Part shown: positions 1 through 8,311 of the stretch, piece by piece
Layout: each line of letters opens with the position of its first letter
Position numbering within the stretch: position 1 is the stretch's first letter
DNA from: JASUTC01 sp964604305
GTDB taxonomy: Bacteria > Thermotogota > Thermotogae > MWEM01
Assembly (NCBI GenBank): GCA_964604305.1
Contig: CAZRYM010000001.1
Coordinates: 1 to 64,000 of the forward strand
Direction: 5' to 3'
Length of the DNA: 64,000 bases
Translations under genes and position numbers: made by a program
The notes under the pieces: model-generated
What the model was told of the DNA's origin: nothing
The model's input: the letters and a program-made list of their open reading frames with translations, nothing else
Databases searched by the model: none

Positions 1-515
1 GCGGTGTCTTTGTATTCTTCCAGTGTTTTAGGAGGTTCAAGTCCTTCCAATTCAAACAGATCGGAGTTGTAGAACATCACATAAATACTTTTGTTGAAAG
101 GTAAGGAATAGAAGGTGTCTCCCCATCTTCCCATTTCTTTAAAGACATCGTAGATATCCGCCCATTCTTCTTCTGTAAGTCCAACTTCATCGTTGAAGAT
201 GTAGCTGTTCAACGGTTCCACAACGTCACTCTGTAAAAGTTTTGATGTCCAGTTTGCATAGGCTTGTGATAAAACCGGAAGTGTGTCACTCTGAACACTG
301 GCCAGCAATTTCTGGTTAAGTGCGCCATAATTTCCGATGTAGACAGGTTTGACAACGATGTTTGGATTTTGACTGTTAAACATATTGACTATTTCAGTGA
401 CTGCTTCACCCTGTCCACCTCCCATGGCATGCCAAAATTCAATCTCTACTGGTGCAGATACAAGTGTTCCCAAAACAAAAACCGTAAAAATGATAAAAAA
501 GACTGCTCTCTTCAC
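1..515 (-). CDS. Sugar ABC transporter substrate-binding protein, N-terminal part (runs off the window)
   Basis: Only the first ~171 codons are present; the gene continues past the left edge. The start is a GTG at 515, seven bases after a GGAGGG site. A signal peptide (roughly residues 1-20, ending LVSA) precedes a mature start reading VEIEFWHAMGG, the usual opening of family-1 carbohydrate-binding proteins (UgpB/MalE type). Further in are ALNQKLLASV and LPFNKSIYVMFYNSDLF, also typical of that fold. It would capture a sugar or glycerol-phosphate-like ligand in the periplasm for an ABC importer whose permeases should lie outside the window. It begins 40 bases after an MrpG-like gene, so it may be co-transcribed with it or have its own promoter. 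The ligand cannot be told from the sequence. Confidence 0.9.
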   Translation of the reverse strand, partial: MKRAVFFIIFTVFVLGTLVSAPVEIEFWHAMGGGQGEAVTEIVNMFNSQNPNIVVKPVYIGNYGALNQKLLASVQSDTLPVLSQAYANWTSKLLQSDVVEPLNSYIFNDEVGLTEEEWADIYDVFKEMGRWGDTFYSLPFNKSIYVMFYNSDLFELEGLEPPKTLEEYKDT

Positions 516-555
516 TTTAAAACCCTCCTTTTTTGAATTGCTTCGGTATGCTCCA

Positions 556-840
556 TTACTCTCTATTTTTTCTTCTATGTTTTTCAAAAAACCCCTTGGC
601 AATTGCAATACCGGAAATTGGCCCGATAAAAGCAATCAGAACTGTGAATAGTATCCAATAATTCATGTATTCCGGTCTTTCGAACATAAATGCAAAGATG
701 ATGAAAAAGATGCCTACTGTATCTGAAATTGATGAAAAATGAAGTTTTACCAATATTTCCTTTTGAAATATCATCCCTAAAGTTCCGGCACAGATGAGAA
801 ACAAGCCTGACAATTTCAATATATCTGCAACCAGTTGCAT
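556..840 (-). CDS. MrpG/MnhG/PhaG-like cation-proton antiporter subunit (orphan)
   Basis: A 94-residue protein with three hydrophobic segments. Residues ~10-30, the internal motif LHFSSISDTVG (family pattern: LHAA-KADTLG) and the tail SGIAIAKGFF match the small MrpG subunit of multi-subunit Na+/H+ antiporters. In known systems MrpG is encoded with MrpA-F or with MBH-type membrane complexes. Here none of those subunits is adjacent: the gene begins two bases after the stop of a nucleoside permease gene and looks like the last member of that operon. A weak AAAGGA site precedes the ATG. Either it assists the transporter in some unknown way, or it serves an antiporter encoded elsewhere. Confidence 0.75.
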   Translation of the reverse strand: MQLVADILKLSGLFLICAGTLGMIFQKEILVKLHFSSISDTVGIFFIIFAFMFERPEYMNYWILFTVLIAFIGPISGIAIAKGFFEKHRRKNRE

Positions 841-842
841 AA

Positions 843-1802
843 TTATCCTTTCTTCTCGTAAGGTTCACCATCCGCTGCCGGGGCTCTTGTTTTTCCGACA
901 AAACCTGCAACGACAATGAGTGTGATAACAAAGGGTATCAGATTAAACAAAGGCTTGACAGATGAAGAAATAGCCAATGACGGGTTGCTCTGCAATTGTT
1001 CATTCATGGCATCTGCTGCGCCAAACAGCAAACAAGCAAAAAGTGCTCCTTTTGGTGTCCAATTTCCCAATATCATCGCAGCTAAAGCGATAAATCCTTT
1101 CCCGTTAGTCATGTTTTCAGTGAACTGACCCAGTTCTCCCACACTTAAAAAGGCTCCTCCCAAGGATGCGAGGAGTCCGCTCATCAGGACACCAAACCAT
1201 CTGATCCCGTAAACACTAACGCCCAGGGTGTCTGCCGCTTCGGGATTTTCACCTACTGCTCTGATTCTCAAACCCAGTTTGGTTTTGTATATGATAAACC
1301 AGGATACACCCACTAAGATCAGTGCGAGATAAACAAAGGGGCTCAGTGAACCAATCATGTTATATAAAAAAGTGTCTTTTCCAAGAAACTCTAATTTTAT
1401 TTCCGGAATTTTTTCATAAATATCAGTAGAACCAGGTTTACCAAAAACAGGTTCCAATAAAAATCCGGTTACCCCTTGGGCTAACAAGATGATAGCCGTT
1501 GCACTGACAATTTGGTTTGCCTGGAAATTGATACTTGCCCAAGCATGCAATGCTGCTGCAGAAATCCCAGTCATCATTGCCAGTATAAGGCCTATCCACG
1601 GGCTTCCGAAAAGTGCTGTTCCAACAATCCCACTAAAGGCACCCAGCAACATGATTCCTTCCAAAGCGATATTTGTAACCCCGGTTTTTTCACTGAACAA
1701 TCCACCAAGGGATGCAAAGATAAGGGGTGTAGCTGCTGAAAGGGTTAAGGAGTAGAAAATCGGATTGGAAAAGGCATCTAATATGGCTTTAAATATATTC
1801 AT
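843..1802 (-). CDS. ABC transporter permease, BMP-type nucleoside importer (second permease, YufQ/NupQ-like)
   Basis: A 319-residue integral membrane protein with about eight to nine hydrophobic segments. The early block LGGLFSEKTGVTNIALEGIML is the hallmark of the inner-membrane BPD_transp_2 permeases of the RbsC/YufQ group. The motif AVGENPEAADTLGVSVYGIRW is the conserved cytoplasmic loop that contacts the ATPase. It pairs with the upstream permease to form the channel of a purine nucleoside importer, and its ATG follows that gene's stop codon directly. Its own stop is two bases before the MrpG-like gene. Length is normal for the family. Substrate is inferred from the neighbouring BMP binding protein. 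Confidence 0.9.
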   Translation of the reverse strand: MNIFKAILDAFSNPIFYSLTLSAATPLIFASLGGLFSEKTGVTNIALEGIMLLGAFSGIVGTALFGSPWIGLILAMMTGISAAALHAWASINFQANQIVSATAIILLAQGVTGFLLEPVFGKPGSTDIYEKIPEIKLEFLGKDTFLYNMIGSLSPFVYLALILVGVSWFIIYKTKLGLRIRAVGENPEAADTLGVSVYGIRWFGVLMSGLLASLGGAFLSVGELGQFTENMTNGKGFIALAAMILGNWTPKGALFACLLFGAADAMNEQLQSNPSLAISSSVKPLFNLIPFVITLIVVAGFVGKTRAPAADGEPYEKKG

Positions 1803-2870
1803 TTATTTCGCCCCCTTCTTTTTGTTCCATCCCATGATGGTCATCACCATTCGTTCTGCAGCAACCAGGAATATGATTATGGATTGAATGATCATCACAA
1901 TATGTTTGGGGACCCCTGCAAATTGCATCTGATTTGAGCCGGTACGCAAAGCGCCAATTAACAGTGAAGCTGCAAGAATTCCAAAGGGATTGTTTTGCCC
2001 GATCAAGGCAATGGAGATCCCATCAAAACCTTTACCGGAACTAAGGGTTCCATAAAATCTATGATAGAGGCCTATTGCTTCAAGGGTACCTGCTAATCCT
2101 GCCAAAGCACCACTGATAGCCATGGTCATGATGATGTTTTTTGAAACGTTAATACCCCCATATTCTGCTGCAAAGGGGTTAAAACCTACGGCTTTCACTT
2201 CGTATCCCATTGATGTTTTATATAAGATGATGTACATCACCACCGCGGCTGTGATGGCAATTAAAATTCCAAATGACATAAAACTGGCTTGTGAAGTGAG
2301 CAGGTTGGGTAATTTTGCCGATGAGGCGATCTCGGGACTTTTTGGAATCCCGCCTCCAGCGTTAAAGGGATCGGTTACCGCCCAATTAGTAATGTTGTAG
2401 GCAATCCAGTTCAACATGATGGTGGTAATAACTTCATGAGCTCCGGTCTTTGCCTTTAAAAATCCGGCTATACCTGCCCATACAGCTCCTGCAAGCATCC
2501 CAACGATCATTGTTAAGGGGATGGCGACAAATGATGGCAGTGAAGCTGCATTGACTGCAAAGATGGTGGCGGTCAATGCTCCCATAGCCATCTGTCCTTC
2601 AGCACCGATGTTGAAGACTCCGGCTCTGAAACCAAATCCAACGGCAAGTCCCGTCAGTATGAGGGGTGTCATTTTGATAATGGTGTTCATCATAGCCGTT
2701 TTGTTTCCAAAGGCACCCTTAATCAACTCTGTATAAGCTTCCACCAAGAAGTCAATTCTTTCGGCAAAGGATCCTTCCCCTATCCAAATGATGATAATAG
2801 AGGCGATCAACAAGGAGATAATGATCGATATGATTGGTATAGCGATTCTCATCCATTTCTTTTTAATCAT
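1803..2870 (-). CDS. ABC transporter permease, BMP-type nucleoside importer (first permease, YufP/NupP-like)
   Basis: A 355-residue membrane protein. It carries FRAGVFNIGAEGQMAMGAL and later AVGFNPFAAEYGGINVSKNI, both typical of YufP-like permeases. It has an N-terminal transmembrane helix at about residues 10-30, then the usual bundle. I chose the ATG at 2870: it lies eight bases after AAGGAG, whereas the GTG nine bases upstream falls inside that ribosome-binding site. With this start the gene overlaps the ATPase stop by eight bases (ATGATTAA), pointing to translational coupling. It forms the heterodimeric membrane pore with the next gene product. Confidence 0.9.
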   Translation of the reverse strand: MIKKKWMRIAIPIISIIISLLIASIIIIWIGEGSFAERIDFLVEAYTELIKGAFGNKTAMMNTIIKMTPLILTGLAVGFGFRAGVFNIGAEGQMAMGALTATIFAVNAASLPSFVAIPLTMIVGMLAGAVWAGIAGFLKAKTGAHEVITTIMLNWIAYNITNWAVTDPFNAGGGIPKSPEIASSAKLPNLLTSQASFMSFGILIAITAAVVMYIILYKTSMGYEVKAVGFNPFAAEYGGINVSKNIIMTMAISGALAGLAGTLEAIGLYHRFYGTLSSGKGFDGISIALIGQNNPFGILAASLLIGALRTGSNQMQFAGVPKHIVMIIQSIIIFLVAAERMVMTIMGWNKKKGAK

Positions 2871-4434
2871 TCGCCTCACTCCTTGCCTCTTCTAATGTGC
2901 TTCCTGCCATCATCAAACCCAGTTCTTCCATGGTCACTTCATCGGGTGTTACTTCCCCCATGATTTGCCCTTCATAAATAACCAGGATTCTGTCACTTAA
3001 CGACAAGACCTCTTCCAGCTCCATTGAGATCAGTAATATCGCGACATCTTCTTGCCTGAGTTCCAAAATGGTGCTGTGAATGAATTCAATGGCTCCAATA
3101 TCTAACCCTCTTGTTGGCTGTGATACCACCATACAAAGGGGATTATAATCAAACTCTCGGGCTACAACCATCTTTTGCTGATTTCCACCTGAAAGGTTTT
3201 CAGCGAAAAGTTGTATTTCAGGAGGTCTGACATCAAATTTTTTAACCAATTCCTTACTGATGGTGTTGATCTTTTTATGATTTAAAAATCCGCCCTCTGC
3301 AAAAGGTTGCATATAATGACGTCCCAAGGCGATGTTGTAAGCAATGGTAAATTCTTTGACCATGGCATACTTATATCTGTCTGCGGCTATATGAGACATG
3401 CCTGCTTCCCTGATGTCTCTTGGACTGGAAGTGGTAATATCCACCCCGTTAAAGTTGACTGAGCCTGCCTCTTTTTTCCTTAAACCGGTCAAGGCATCTT
3501 CCAGCTCAGATTGCCCGTTCCCGGCAACTCCGGCTATTCCCAGTATCTCGCCTTTTCTTATCTCAAAAGAAACCCCTTTGACAGTGGGGAGTCCTCTGTT
3601 ATCATTGACTCGAAGGTCTTGAACTTCAAGAACCTTTTCCCCGGGTTCCTTTTTTTCCTTTTCGACGCGCAGTAGGACTTCTCTTCCAACCATCATGTTG
3701 GCCAGTTGTCTGGAAGAAGTCTCTTTAGTGGGAATTTGTCCGGTAACTTTTCCCCCACGCATAACCGTAACATTATTTGAAACGGCGATGACTTCGTTCA
3801 GTTTATGAGTAATGAAGATGATTGTTTTTCCATCGTTTTGCAAGTTTCTTAACACGACAAACAACTCTTCAGTTTCCTGTGGCGTTAAAACAGCTGTGGG
3901 TTCGTCAAGAATTAGAATATCAGCACCTCTGTATAATGTCTTTAAAATCTCTACCCTTTGCTGTGTTCCAACCGGAATATCTTCTATTTTTGAATCCACA
4001 TTCACTTTCAATCCATACTCTTCAGATATCTTTTTTACTTCTTTTTTTGCTTTTTTTAAATCAAATATGTTGAATTTCTTCGTTGGTTCATCCCCCAAAA
4101 CGATATTTTCAGCCACACTTAAGGGGCCAACAAGCATAAAATGCTGATGAACCATCCCTATACCAACGGCTATGGCATCCTTTGGATTATCGATCGCTAT
4201 TTTTTTCCCGTTAATAAGAATTTCTCCGGCATCGGCATTGTACAAGCCGTAAAGCTGGTTCATTAAAGTAGATTTCCCAGCACCGTTCTCCCCAACAATC
4301 GCATGAATTTCTCCCCGTTTCACGTATAAGTCCACATGGTCGTTGGCCAGAACTTTAGGAAATTGCTTTACTATCCCTTTCATAACGACTGCATAGTCTT
4401 TGTATTCTTCTTCCTGGGGTATATGAAAAGGCAT
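2863..4434 (-). CDS. ABC transporter ATP-binding protein with two ABC domains, nucleoside importer (YufO/NupO-like)
   Basis: A 523-residue double ATPase. The first domain has Walker A GENGAGKST at residues 48-56 and Walker B LILDEPTAVLTP. The second has the degenerate Walker A GVAGNGQSE, an intact signature LSGGNQQK and the altered Walker B VVSQPTRGLD, which is normal in this subfamily. It powers uptake through the two downstream permeases. The start is the ATG of MPFHIPQ at 4434, six bases after GGGAGG; an in-frame ATG at 4485 has no ribosome-binding site and would run through an inverted repeat. A hairpin and a palindromic repeat separate it from the binding-protein gene, which probably lowers its expression relative to that gene. 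Confidence 0.93.
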   Translation of the reverse strand: MPFHIPQEEEYKDYAVVMKGIVKQFPKVLANDHVDLYVKRGEIHAIVGENGAGKSTLMNQLYGLYNADAGEILINGKKIAIDNPKDAIAVGIGMVHQHFMLVGPLSVAENIVLGDEPTKKFNIFDLKKAKKEVKKISEEYGLKVNVDSKIEDIPVGTQQRVEILKTLYRGADILILDEPTAVLTPQETEELFVVLRNLQNDGKTIIFITHKLNEVIAVSNNVTVMRGGKVTGQIPTKETSSRQLANMMVGREVLLRVEKEKKEPGEKVLEVQDLRVNDNRGLPTVKGVSFEIRKGEILGIAGVAGNGQSELEDALTGLRKKEAGSVNFNGVDITTSSPRDIREAGMSHIAADRYKYAMVKEFTIAYNIALGRHYMQPFAEGGFLNHKKINTISKELVKKFDVRPPEIQLFAENLSGGNQQKMVVAREFDYNPLCMVVSQPTRGLDIGAIEFIHSTILELRQEDVAILLISMELEEVLSLSDRILVIYEGQIMGEVTPDEVTMEELGLMMAGSTLEEARSEAND

Positions 4435-4466
4435 TATGCACCTCCCTGAAATCAAACTGTTCCTCT

Positions 4467-4593
4467 TAACTGTTGATATGCTCAAAAGGGGCCTTAAATC
4501 AACTTATATAAAGGCACCCCCCCACCACCTTTGGTGGTACCCCCCCGCTTGGGGGGAATTAAAAAGGAACTATCATCATAATATCAACAGTTA
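4467..4593. repeat. Intergenic element bounded by a 13-bp perfect inverted repeat and holding two further hairpins
   Basis: TAACTGTTGATAT at 4467-4479 is matched perfectly in inverse orientation by ATATCAACAGTTA at 4581-4593. Between them are ACCACC-TTT-GGTGGT (4524-4538) and a C6/G6 hairpin with a GCTT loop (4541-4556), plus two CCCCCCC runs. The length of about 127 bp and the inverted ends resemble a MITE or REP-like element lodged between the binding-protein and ATPase genes. No transposase is nearby and target-site duplications are not obvious. It may instead be an mRNA-stabilising or expression-tuning structure. Confidence 0.6.
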
Positions 4594-4600
4594 GGAAGAA

Positions 4601-4620
4601 GGCACCTCGTAAGAGGTGCC
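4601..4620 (-). terminator. Hairpin just downstream of the bmp gene (attenuator or processing stem)
   Basis: GGCACCTC-GTAA-GAGGTGCC is a perfect 8-bp stem placed 14 bases after the stop of the BMP-family binding protein. Read on the minus strand it is followed by TTCTTCC rather than a clean T-run, so it is likely a partial terminator or an RNA-stabilising stem. Such a stem is often found behind binding-protein genes that need more product than the membrane components. Confidence 0.5.
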
Positions 4621-4634
4621 AACTTTTTTATTCG

Positions 4635-5633
4635 TTAAAATGCCTTTAGTTCTTCTTCTGTTGCGGGAATGTCGATTTCGCCATCTTTGGCCATGGCTTT
4701 AAGTCCTGCGATTTCAACCAATACCCACTGAGGAATGATATCCTTTGTGTATTTCATCTCAGATAGTTTGACACCGTCTTCTACTAGTCCAAGTTCTTCA
4801 TGTCCGGCTACGAAATAGCCTTCATAAGCATCCAAAACACCCATGTAAGCAGCTGTTGTGATGCCTTTCATAGCAGAAGTAAGGATCTTCCCGGGAGCCA
4901 AGTGGTCCTGGTCAACGTCTACACCTATTGCGTAGTAGCCTTCGCCTTTTTCCTTTGCTGCTTCAAATGTTCCAAGTCCGCAAAGACCGGCAGCTGCGAA
5001 AACAATGTCAGCACCCTGTGAATACTGTGCCTCTGTCATTGTCTTACCCTTCTGTGAGTCTGTAAAGTTCTGTGTGTATCCGATGAGAACCTGTACATTT
5101 TCATCGTGAAGTTGGTTGTACATCTTAACTCCTGCCTGATAACCGATCTGGAATTTTACAACAGCAGGCACAGGAATTCCACCGATAAATCCGACGATAC
5201 TGCTTTCTGACATGGCTCCTGCCAGGAATCCTGCCAAGAATGCCGTTTCATGTTCTTTGAAAGTATAAGTCTTAACATTTGGTATTCCTGCTGCGGAAAG
5301 GTCAAAGTCAATCCCGATGAAGTAAGTATTTGGATACTGTGGTGCAACCTGTTCAAGGGCATCCACCATCAAAAATCCAACAGCCAAAACAACTTCAGAC
5401 ATTTCTGCTGCTTTTGACAGGTTTGGAACGTAATCGGCCTGTTCGTTTGACTGGATAACCTTTGCTTCCACATCGTCAAATTCCTCGGCCACCATTTCTA
5501 CGCCTCTCCATGTACCATCGTTAAATGACTGGTCACCCAGTCCACCGGTATCTGTAACCATTGTTACTGTAAATGCTGCGGCAAAAACCGGGACCAAAAC
5601 TAAAACCAAAAGTACTGTAAGCAATCTTTTCAT
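4635..5633 (-). CDS. BMP (Med) family substrate-binding protein, probably nucleoside-binding
   Basis: A 332-residue secreted protein with a signal peptide (residues 1 to ~20, ending FAAA). The mature part opens VTMVTDTGGLGDQSFND, the diagnostic motif of the BmpA/Med family, and continues with GVDVDQDHLAPGKILTSAMKG, also family-specific. Family members bind purine nucleosides and deliver them to YufOPQ-type permeases, which are encoded directly downstream. There is no lipobox cysteine, so the protein is probably soluble in the periplasm under the toga rather than a lipoprotein. A GGAGG site precedes the ATG. The gene follows a large membrane protein gene by 25 bases and is probably co-transcribed with it. 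Confidence 0.93.
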   Translation of the reverse strand: MKRLLTVLLVLVLVPVFAAAFTVTMVTDTGGLGDQSFNDGTWRGVEMVAEEFDDVEAKVIQSNEQADYVPNLSKAAEMSEVVLAVGFLMVDALEQVAPQYPNTYFIGIDFDLSAAGIPNVKTYTFKEHETAFLAGFLAGAMSESSIVGFIGGIPVPAVVKFQIGYQAGVKMYNQLHDENVQVLIGYTQNFTDSQKGKTMTEAQYSQGADIVFAAAGLCGLGTFEAAKEKGEGYYAIGVDVDQDHLAPGKILTSAMKGITTAAYMGVLDAYEGYFVAGHEELGLVEDGVKLSEMKYTKDIIPQWVLVEIAGLKAMAKDGEIDIPATEEELKAF

Positions 5634-5658
5634 TCAAAAAACCTCCTTTAAAAAGTTG

Positions 5659-7371
5659 TTAGCTATCTTTACTATCTGCTTTTTTGTGAAACAGATAAAT
5701 GGTTATCACTGACATGACCATTATTCCTATCAGTAAAAGGTAATTTGGCGTAACGTTTTTATAGTGAATGAGGGGAAATCCCTTTTCCACAATGAAATAA
5801 TAGTCACTCTGGAACATGAAAAAAACGGTGAAGAACAAACTGATATACATATAGAGAATCGATTCAAATTTTCCGGGTTTTAAAACTACCAATATCGATA
5901 CAATTAAGGTGATATACATGAGGATAACAGCACCTGAAGTGGTGTTGTACACGTTTATATTTGGCGATTTCTTCTCAGGTTCGTATGTTGAAACTACTTC
6001 TGAGAGTTCTGTAAAGTTGCTATAACTCTCTTCAGACAGTTTGCCCTCCATGAACTCATCCACTGATTCCTCAAATGGTTCTCCCGAGTAATCTGTAACC
6101 TTCTTATACCGATAGATAAGTTCTTTTTCAGCTTCTTCCAATGTCATATTTGTGTTGCTAAATTCTACAAATGGCTCATTCAGATAAGCCATCTCCCAGC
6201 CTATCACATCATCCAAAAGTGCTTTATATGATGGAGATTCATAGAAATCCGGGTTTTCATCCATTTTCATCACATCAGGTGAAATAAACATGGGTATCAG
6301 ATAAAACATAAGAACCATAACAATGAGTATGGTGTGTATGCCGAGTGAAAGGAAATTTTTCTCTTTAGAGAAGAATGAGCTAAAATAAAGAATAACGGCA
6401 AATGCAAAGAACATAATTGAAATCATGCCGTATATCAATGCCTCAATATCCGATCTGGCAAGATTCCCGGAAAAAATCAGAAAAAAGGCATCGAACACAA
6501 TGATTGCGGTGACTGCATAGGGTAGAATCTTTTTAATCTTTAGAGCTATAATGAGTAAAGGAATATAAAAGAGAAATCTCAATATCCACCAATTTGCGTT
6601 TCCAGGAGCATTTTTGATAAACAGATCTGAAATAGCATCTTTTTGCGTGTTAATCTTATCGATAACATCCGCAAACACAGAAATTGAATAACGGTTAATC
6701 GCTCTTTCAAGTGCTCTTTCATCGGGATCTCTTCGTAATTCGCCTTCCACTTTCTTAATGGCTTCATCGAGTTTTGCCTGTGTTGTATCATCGATGTTGT
6801 CTTTTATGATTTGATGAAGTTCTTCATTACGTTCAAAATCAAGCGATAACCGCATTCTCAGTCTTTGTGAGGATCTCTCTACATCGAATAAATCATCAGG
6901 CTTCTCAGATACAAGCCCTATTGCATATCCGATCCATTGTGCGAAATAGGCGTTTGCATAATTTTTAACCTTCTGAACATATTCGTTGTAGGCTTTATAA
7001 AAAGGAGGAAATTTATTAAGTACGGTAATGTTAAATGTATCCCCAAAAAGATCAGCAGAAACATAAGCAAAAAAAGCTGCTAATGTGATATTTTCTTCGG
7101 GAACCCCTGTCTTGTATTCATCGTATATTTCTTCAAGCAGGTCATTCACATCATAATCATGCTGGTCGCTTTTTACACCACCGCAGATAGCTAAAGAATA
7201 TTTTCTGTAGATAGACATATAATCAAATTCCTCAGCAAATTGAGATTCCTCATTTTGATAGTTTTCAATATAGGTGTTAAATTCATTTATTGAATCATCG
7301 AAAGTTAATGAAAACACTAGTGTTGCTGATATTAAAAGGATCAGAAGTGAAATTGCATGGAATCGTCGCAT
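5659..7371 (-). CDS. Exported polytopic membrane protein of unknown function, first gene before the bmp operon
   Basis: I do not recognise this 570-residue protein. It has an N-terminal signal or anchor (residues ~5-22), a soluble domain of about 240 residues, a cluster of about four transmembrane segments, a second acidic soluble stretch of about 100 residues, and three to four C-terminal membrane segments. The first soluble domain is rich in Asp/Glu/Tyr, with a helical region around residues 170-230. The start is the ATG of MRRFHAIS, six bases after AGGGGG; an in-frame ATG seven codons upstream has no site. It lies 25 bases ahead of the nucleoside-binding protein gene. A role in transport or nucleoside sensing is possible but unproven. 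Confidence 0.8.
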   Translation of the reverse strand: MRRFHAISLLILLISATLVFSLTFDDSINEFNTYIENYQNEESQFAEEFDYMSIYRKYSLAICGGVKSDQHDYDVNDLLEEIYDEYKTGVPEENITLAAFFAYVSADLFGDTFNITVLNKFPPFYKAYNEYVQKVKNYANAYFAQWIGYAIGLVSEKPDDLFDVERSSQRLRMRLSLDFERNEELHQIIKDNIDDTTQAKLDEAIKKVEGELRRDPDERALERAINRYSISVFADVIDKINTQKDAISDLFIKNAPGNANWWILRFLFYIPLLIIALKIKKILPYAVTAIIVFDAFFLIFSGNLARSDIEALIYGMISIMFFAFAVILYFSSFFSKEKNFLSLGIHTILIVMVLMFYLIPMFISPDVMKMDENPDFYESPSYKALLDDVIGWEMAYLNEPFVEFSNTNMTLEEAEKELIYRYKKVTDYSGEPFEESVDEFMEGKLSEESYSNFTELSEVVSTYEPEKKSPNINVYNTTSGAVILMYITLIVSILVVLKPGKFESILYMYISLFFTVFFMFQSDYYFIVEKGFPLIHYKNVTPNYLLLIGIMVMSVITIYLFHKKADSKDS

Positions 7372-7416
7372 TTTTTTCCCCCTGAATATCAAAATATAAA
7401 TTTAATTTATCAAGAA

Positions 7417-7425
7417 ATTATAACA
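7417..7425 (-). promoter_or_regulatory. Extended -10 promoter element (TGTTATAAT)
   Basis: Read on the minus strand, TGTTATAAT lies about 46 bases upstream of the exported membrane protein gene. No good -35 is visible at 17 bases. The same extended -10 recurs at three other minus-strand promoters in this window (8655, 33752 and 35396). It probably starts transcription of the membrane protein plus nucleoside importer operon. Confidence 0.5.
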
Positions 7426-7437
7426 TATAATCGGCTA

Positions 7438-8055
7438 TTAAAAAATCAGAATTTTAAAAAACCAGGGCAACGTAAAGCCAATTAATGGACTTAACCACCA
7501 AGTTGTATCAAACTTCTTTTTTACTATTAATCTGTAAACAAACGCTATTAAGAGTGCTGCCAAAGCAAAAAGATAATTACCTGCACAGATAAAGATGTAC
7601 ATGGCAAGTCTTTCTGAAATGCCCTCAGACTCATTTTCAAGGGGATCGATAATCTTTGTCATTCTCATAAACTGTGTTGGAATAACAGAAACACAAATCA
7701 TCCCAATTAGGTACATGGAAAAATAAGAGGTGATAAAAGAATTTGAAAATTGTTTTGAATAAGCAAATGAGAATATAAGAAATGCTAAAATCGATGATAA
7801 TTCCACGGTCCATGGATTATACTTTTTTATTCTGGAGAAATCAAAATTAAAGTGAAGGATCAGAGCTATTATAAATCCAACCACGTTTAACGGGTTCGTA
7901 AAGGCAACATCAAACGAAAAAGCAAGAAAAACAAGAATGACCCAAATGATGTGCTTGATCAATTCACCGAATCTACGTTCTCCATATAACTTCATGGGAT
8001 TCGTGAATGCGTAATCTGCAACTGTGTGGGCGAGAAAATAGTTTAAATAGAACAA
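7438..8055 (-). CDS. DUF3307-like integral membrane protein
   Basis: A 205-residue membrane protein with about six hydrophobic segments. The N-terminal block NYFLAHTVADYAFTNP followed by a His about 20 residues on (IKHIIW) resembles the DUF3307 family pattern (HLLADFVLQ ... H), whose function is unknown. The start is a TTG at 8055, six bases after GGAGG. ATG codons further upstream lack a site and would overlap the preceding gene. With the TTG it begins 16 bases after that gene's stop, so the two are likely co-transcribed with spoVS. Confidence 0.65.
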   Translation of the reverse strand: MFYLNYFLAHTVADYAFTNPMKLYGERRFGELIKHIIWVILVFLAFSFDVAFTNPLNVVGFIIALILHFNFDFSRIKKYNPWTVELSSILAFLIFSFAYSKQFSNSFITSYFSMYLIGMICVSVIPTQFMRMTKIIDPLENESEGISERLAMYIFICAGNYLFALAALLIAFVYRLIVKKKFDTTWWLSPLIGFTLPWFFKILIF

Positions 8056-8071
8056 TTTCTTCCTCCATACA

Positions 8072-8311
8072 TCATATGATTCCGATTTTTTGAGCCACAG
8101 CTTCGGCATTGGAATCATTTAAAATAAAACTAAAAAAGTGCTTTGCTTCCAAATCTTCTTGGGAATCTCTCCCAATAAAATAGATGTTCATTTTTTTTTT
8201 AAATTCTTTGACCTCTTTCTCATTCATAGATAAAACACGCCTCAGAATATCTCTGAGGCGATTATCTTCTCTACATGCAACGGAAATTTCATTCAGCAAA
8301 TCCTGATTCAT
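8072..8311 (-). CDS. Small uncharacterised protein overlapping the end of spoVS
   Basis: A 79-residue, charged, soluble protein (MNQDLLNEIS ... AQKIGII) with no recognised domain. Its ATG lies 23 bases inside the 3' end of spoVS in another frame, an arrangement suggesting translational coupling. The ribosome-binding site is poor, consistent with that. The sequence is helix-rich, with EKEVKEFKKKM in the middle. Confidence comes from the tight packing with spoVS upstream and the DUF3307-like gene downstream rather than from homology. Confidence 0.6.
   Translation of the reverse strand: MNQDLLNEISVACREDNRLRDILRRVLSMNEKEVKEFKKKMNIYFIGRDSQEDLEAKHFFSFILNDSNAEAVAQKIGII

Noticed and set aside
584..931. 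A 115-codon reading frame overlapping the MrpG-like and permease genes on the same strand
   Set aside because: It is a shifted frame of two well-supported genes, with no domain and no ribosome-binding site.
4435..4485. A longer ATPase start at 4485
   Set aside because: No ribosome-binding site, and the added residues would be encoded by part of the inverted repeat; the ATG at 4434 has GGGAGG at the right distance.
4501..4620. A CRISPR-like or riboswitch reading of the hairpin-rich bmp/ATPase gap
   Set aside because: There is no repeat-spacer periodicity, and no known purine or other riboswitch core was seen; paired inverted repeats explain it better.
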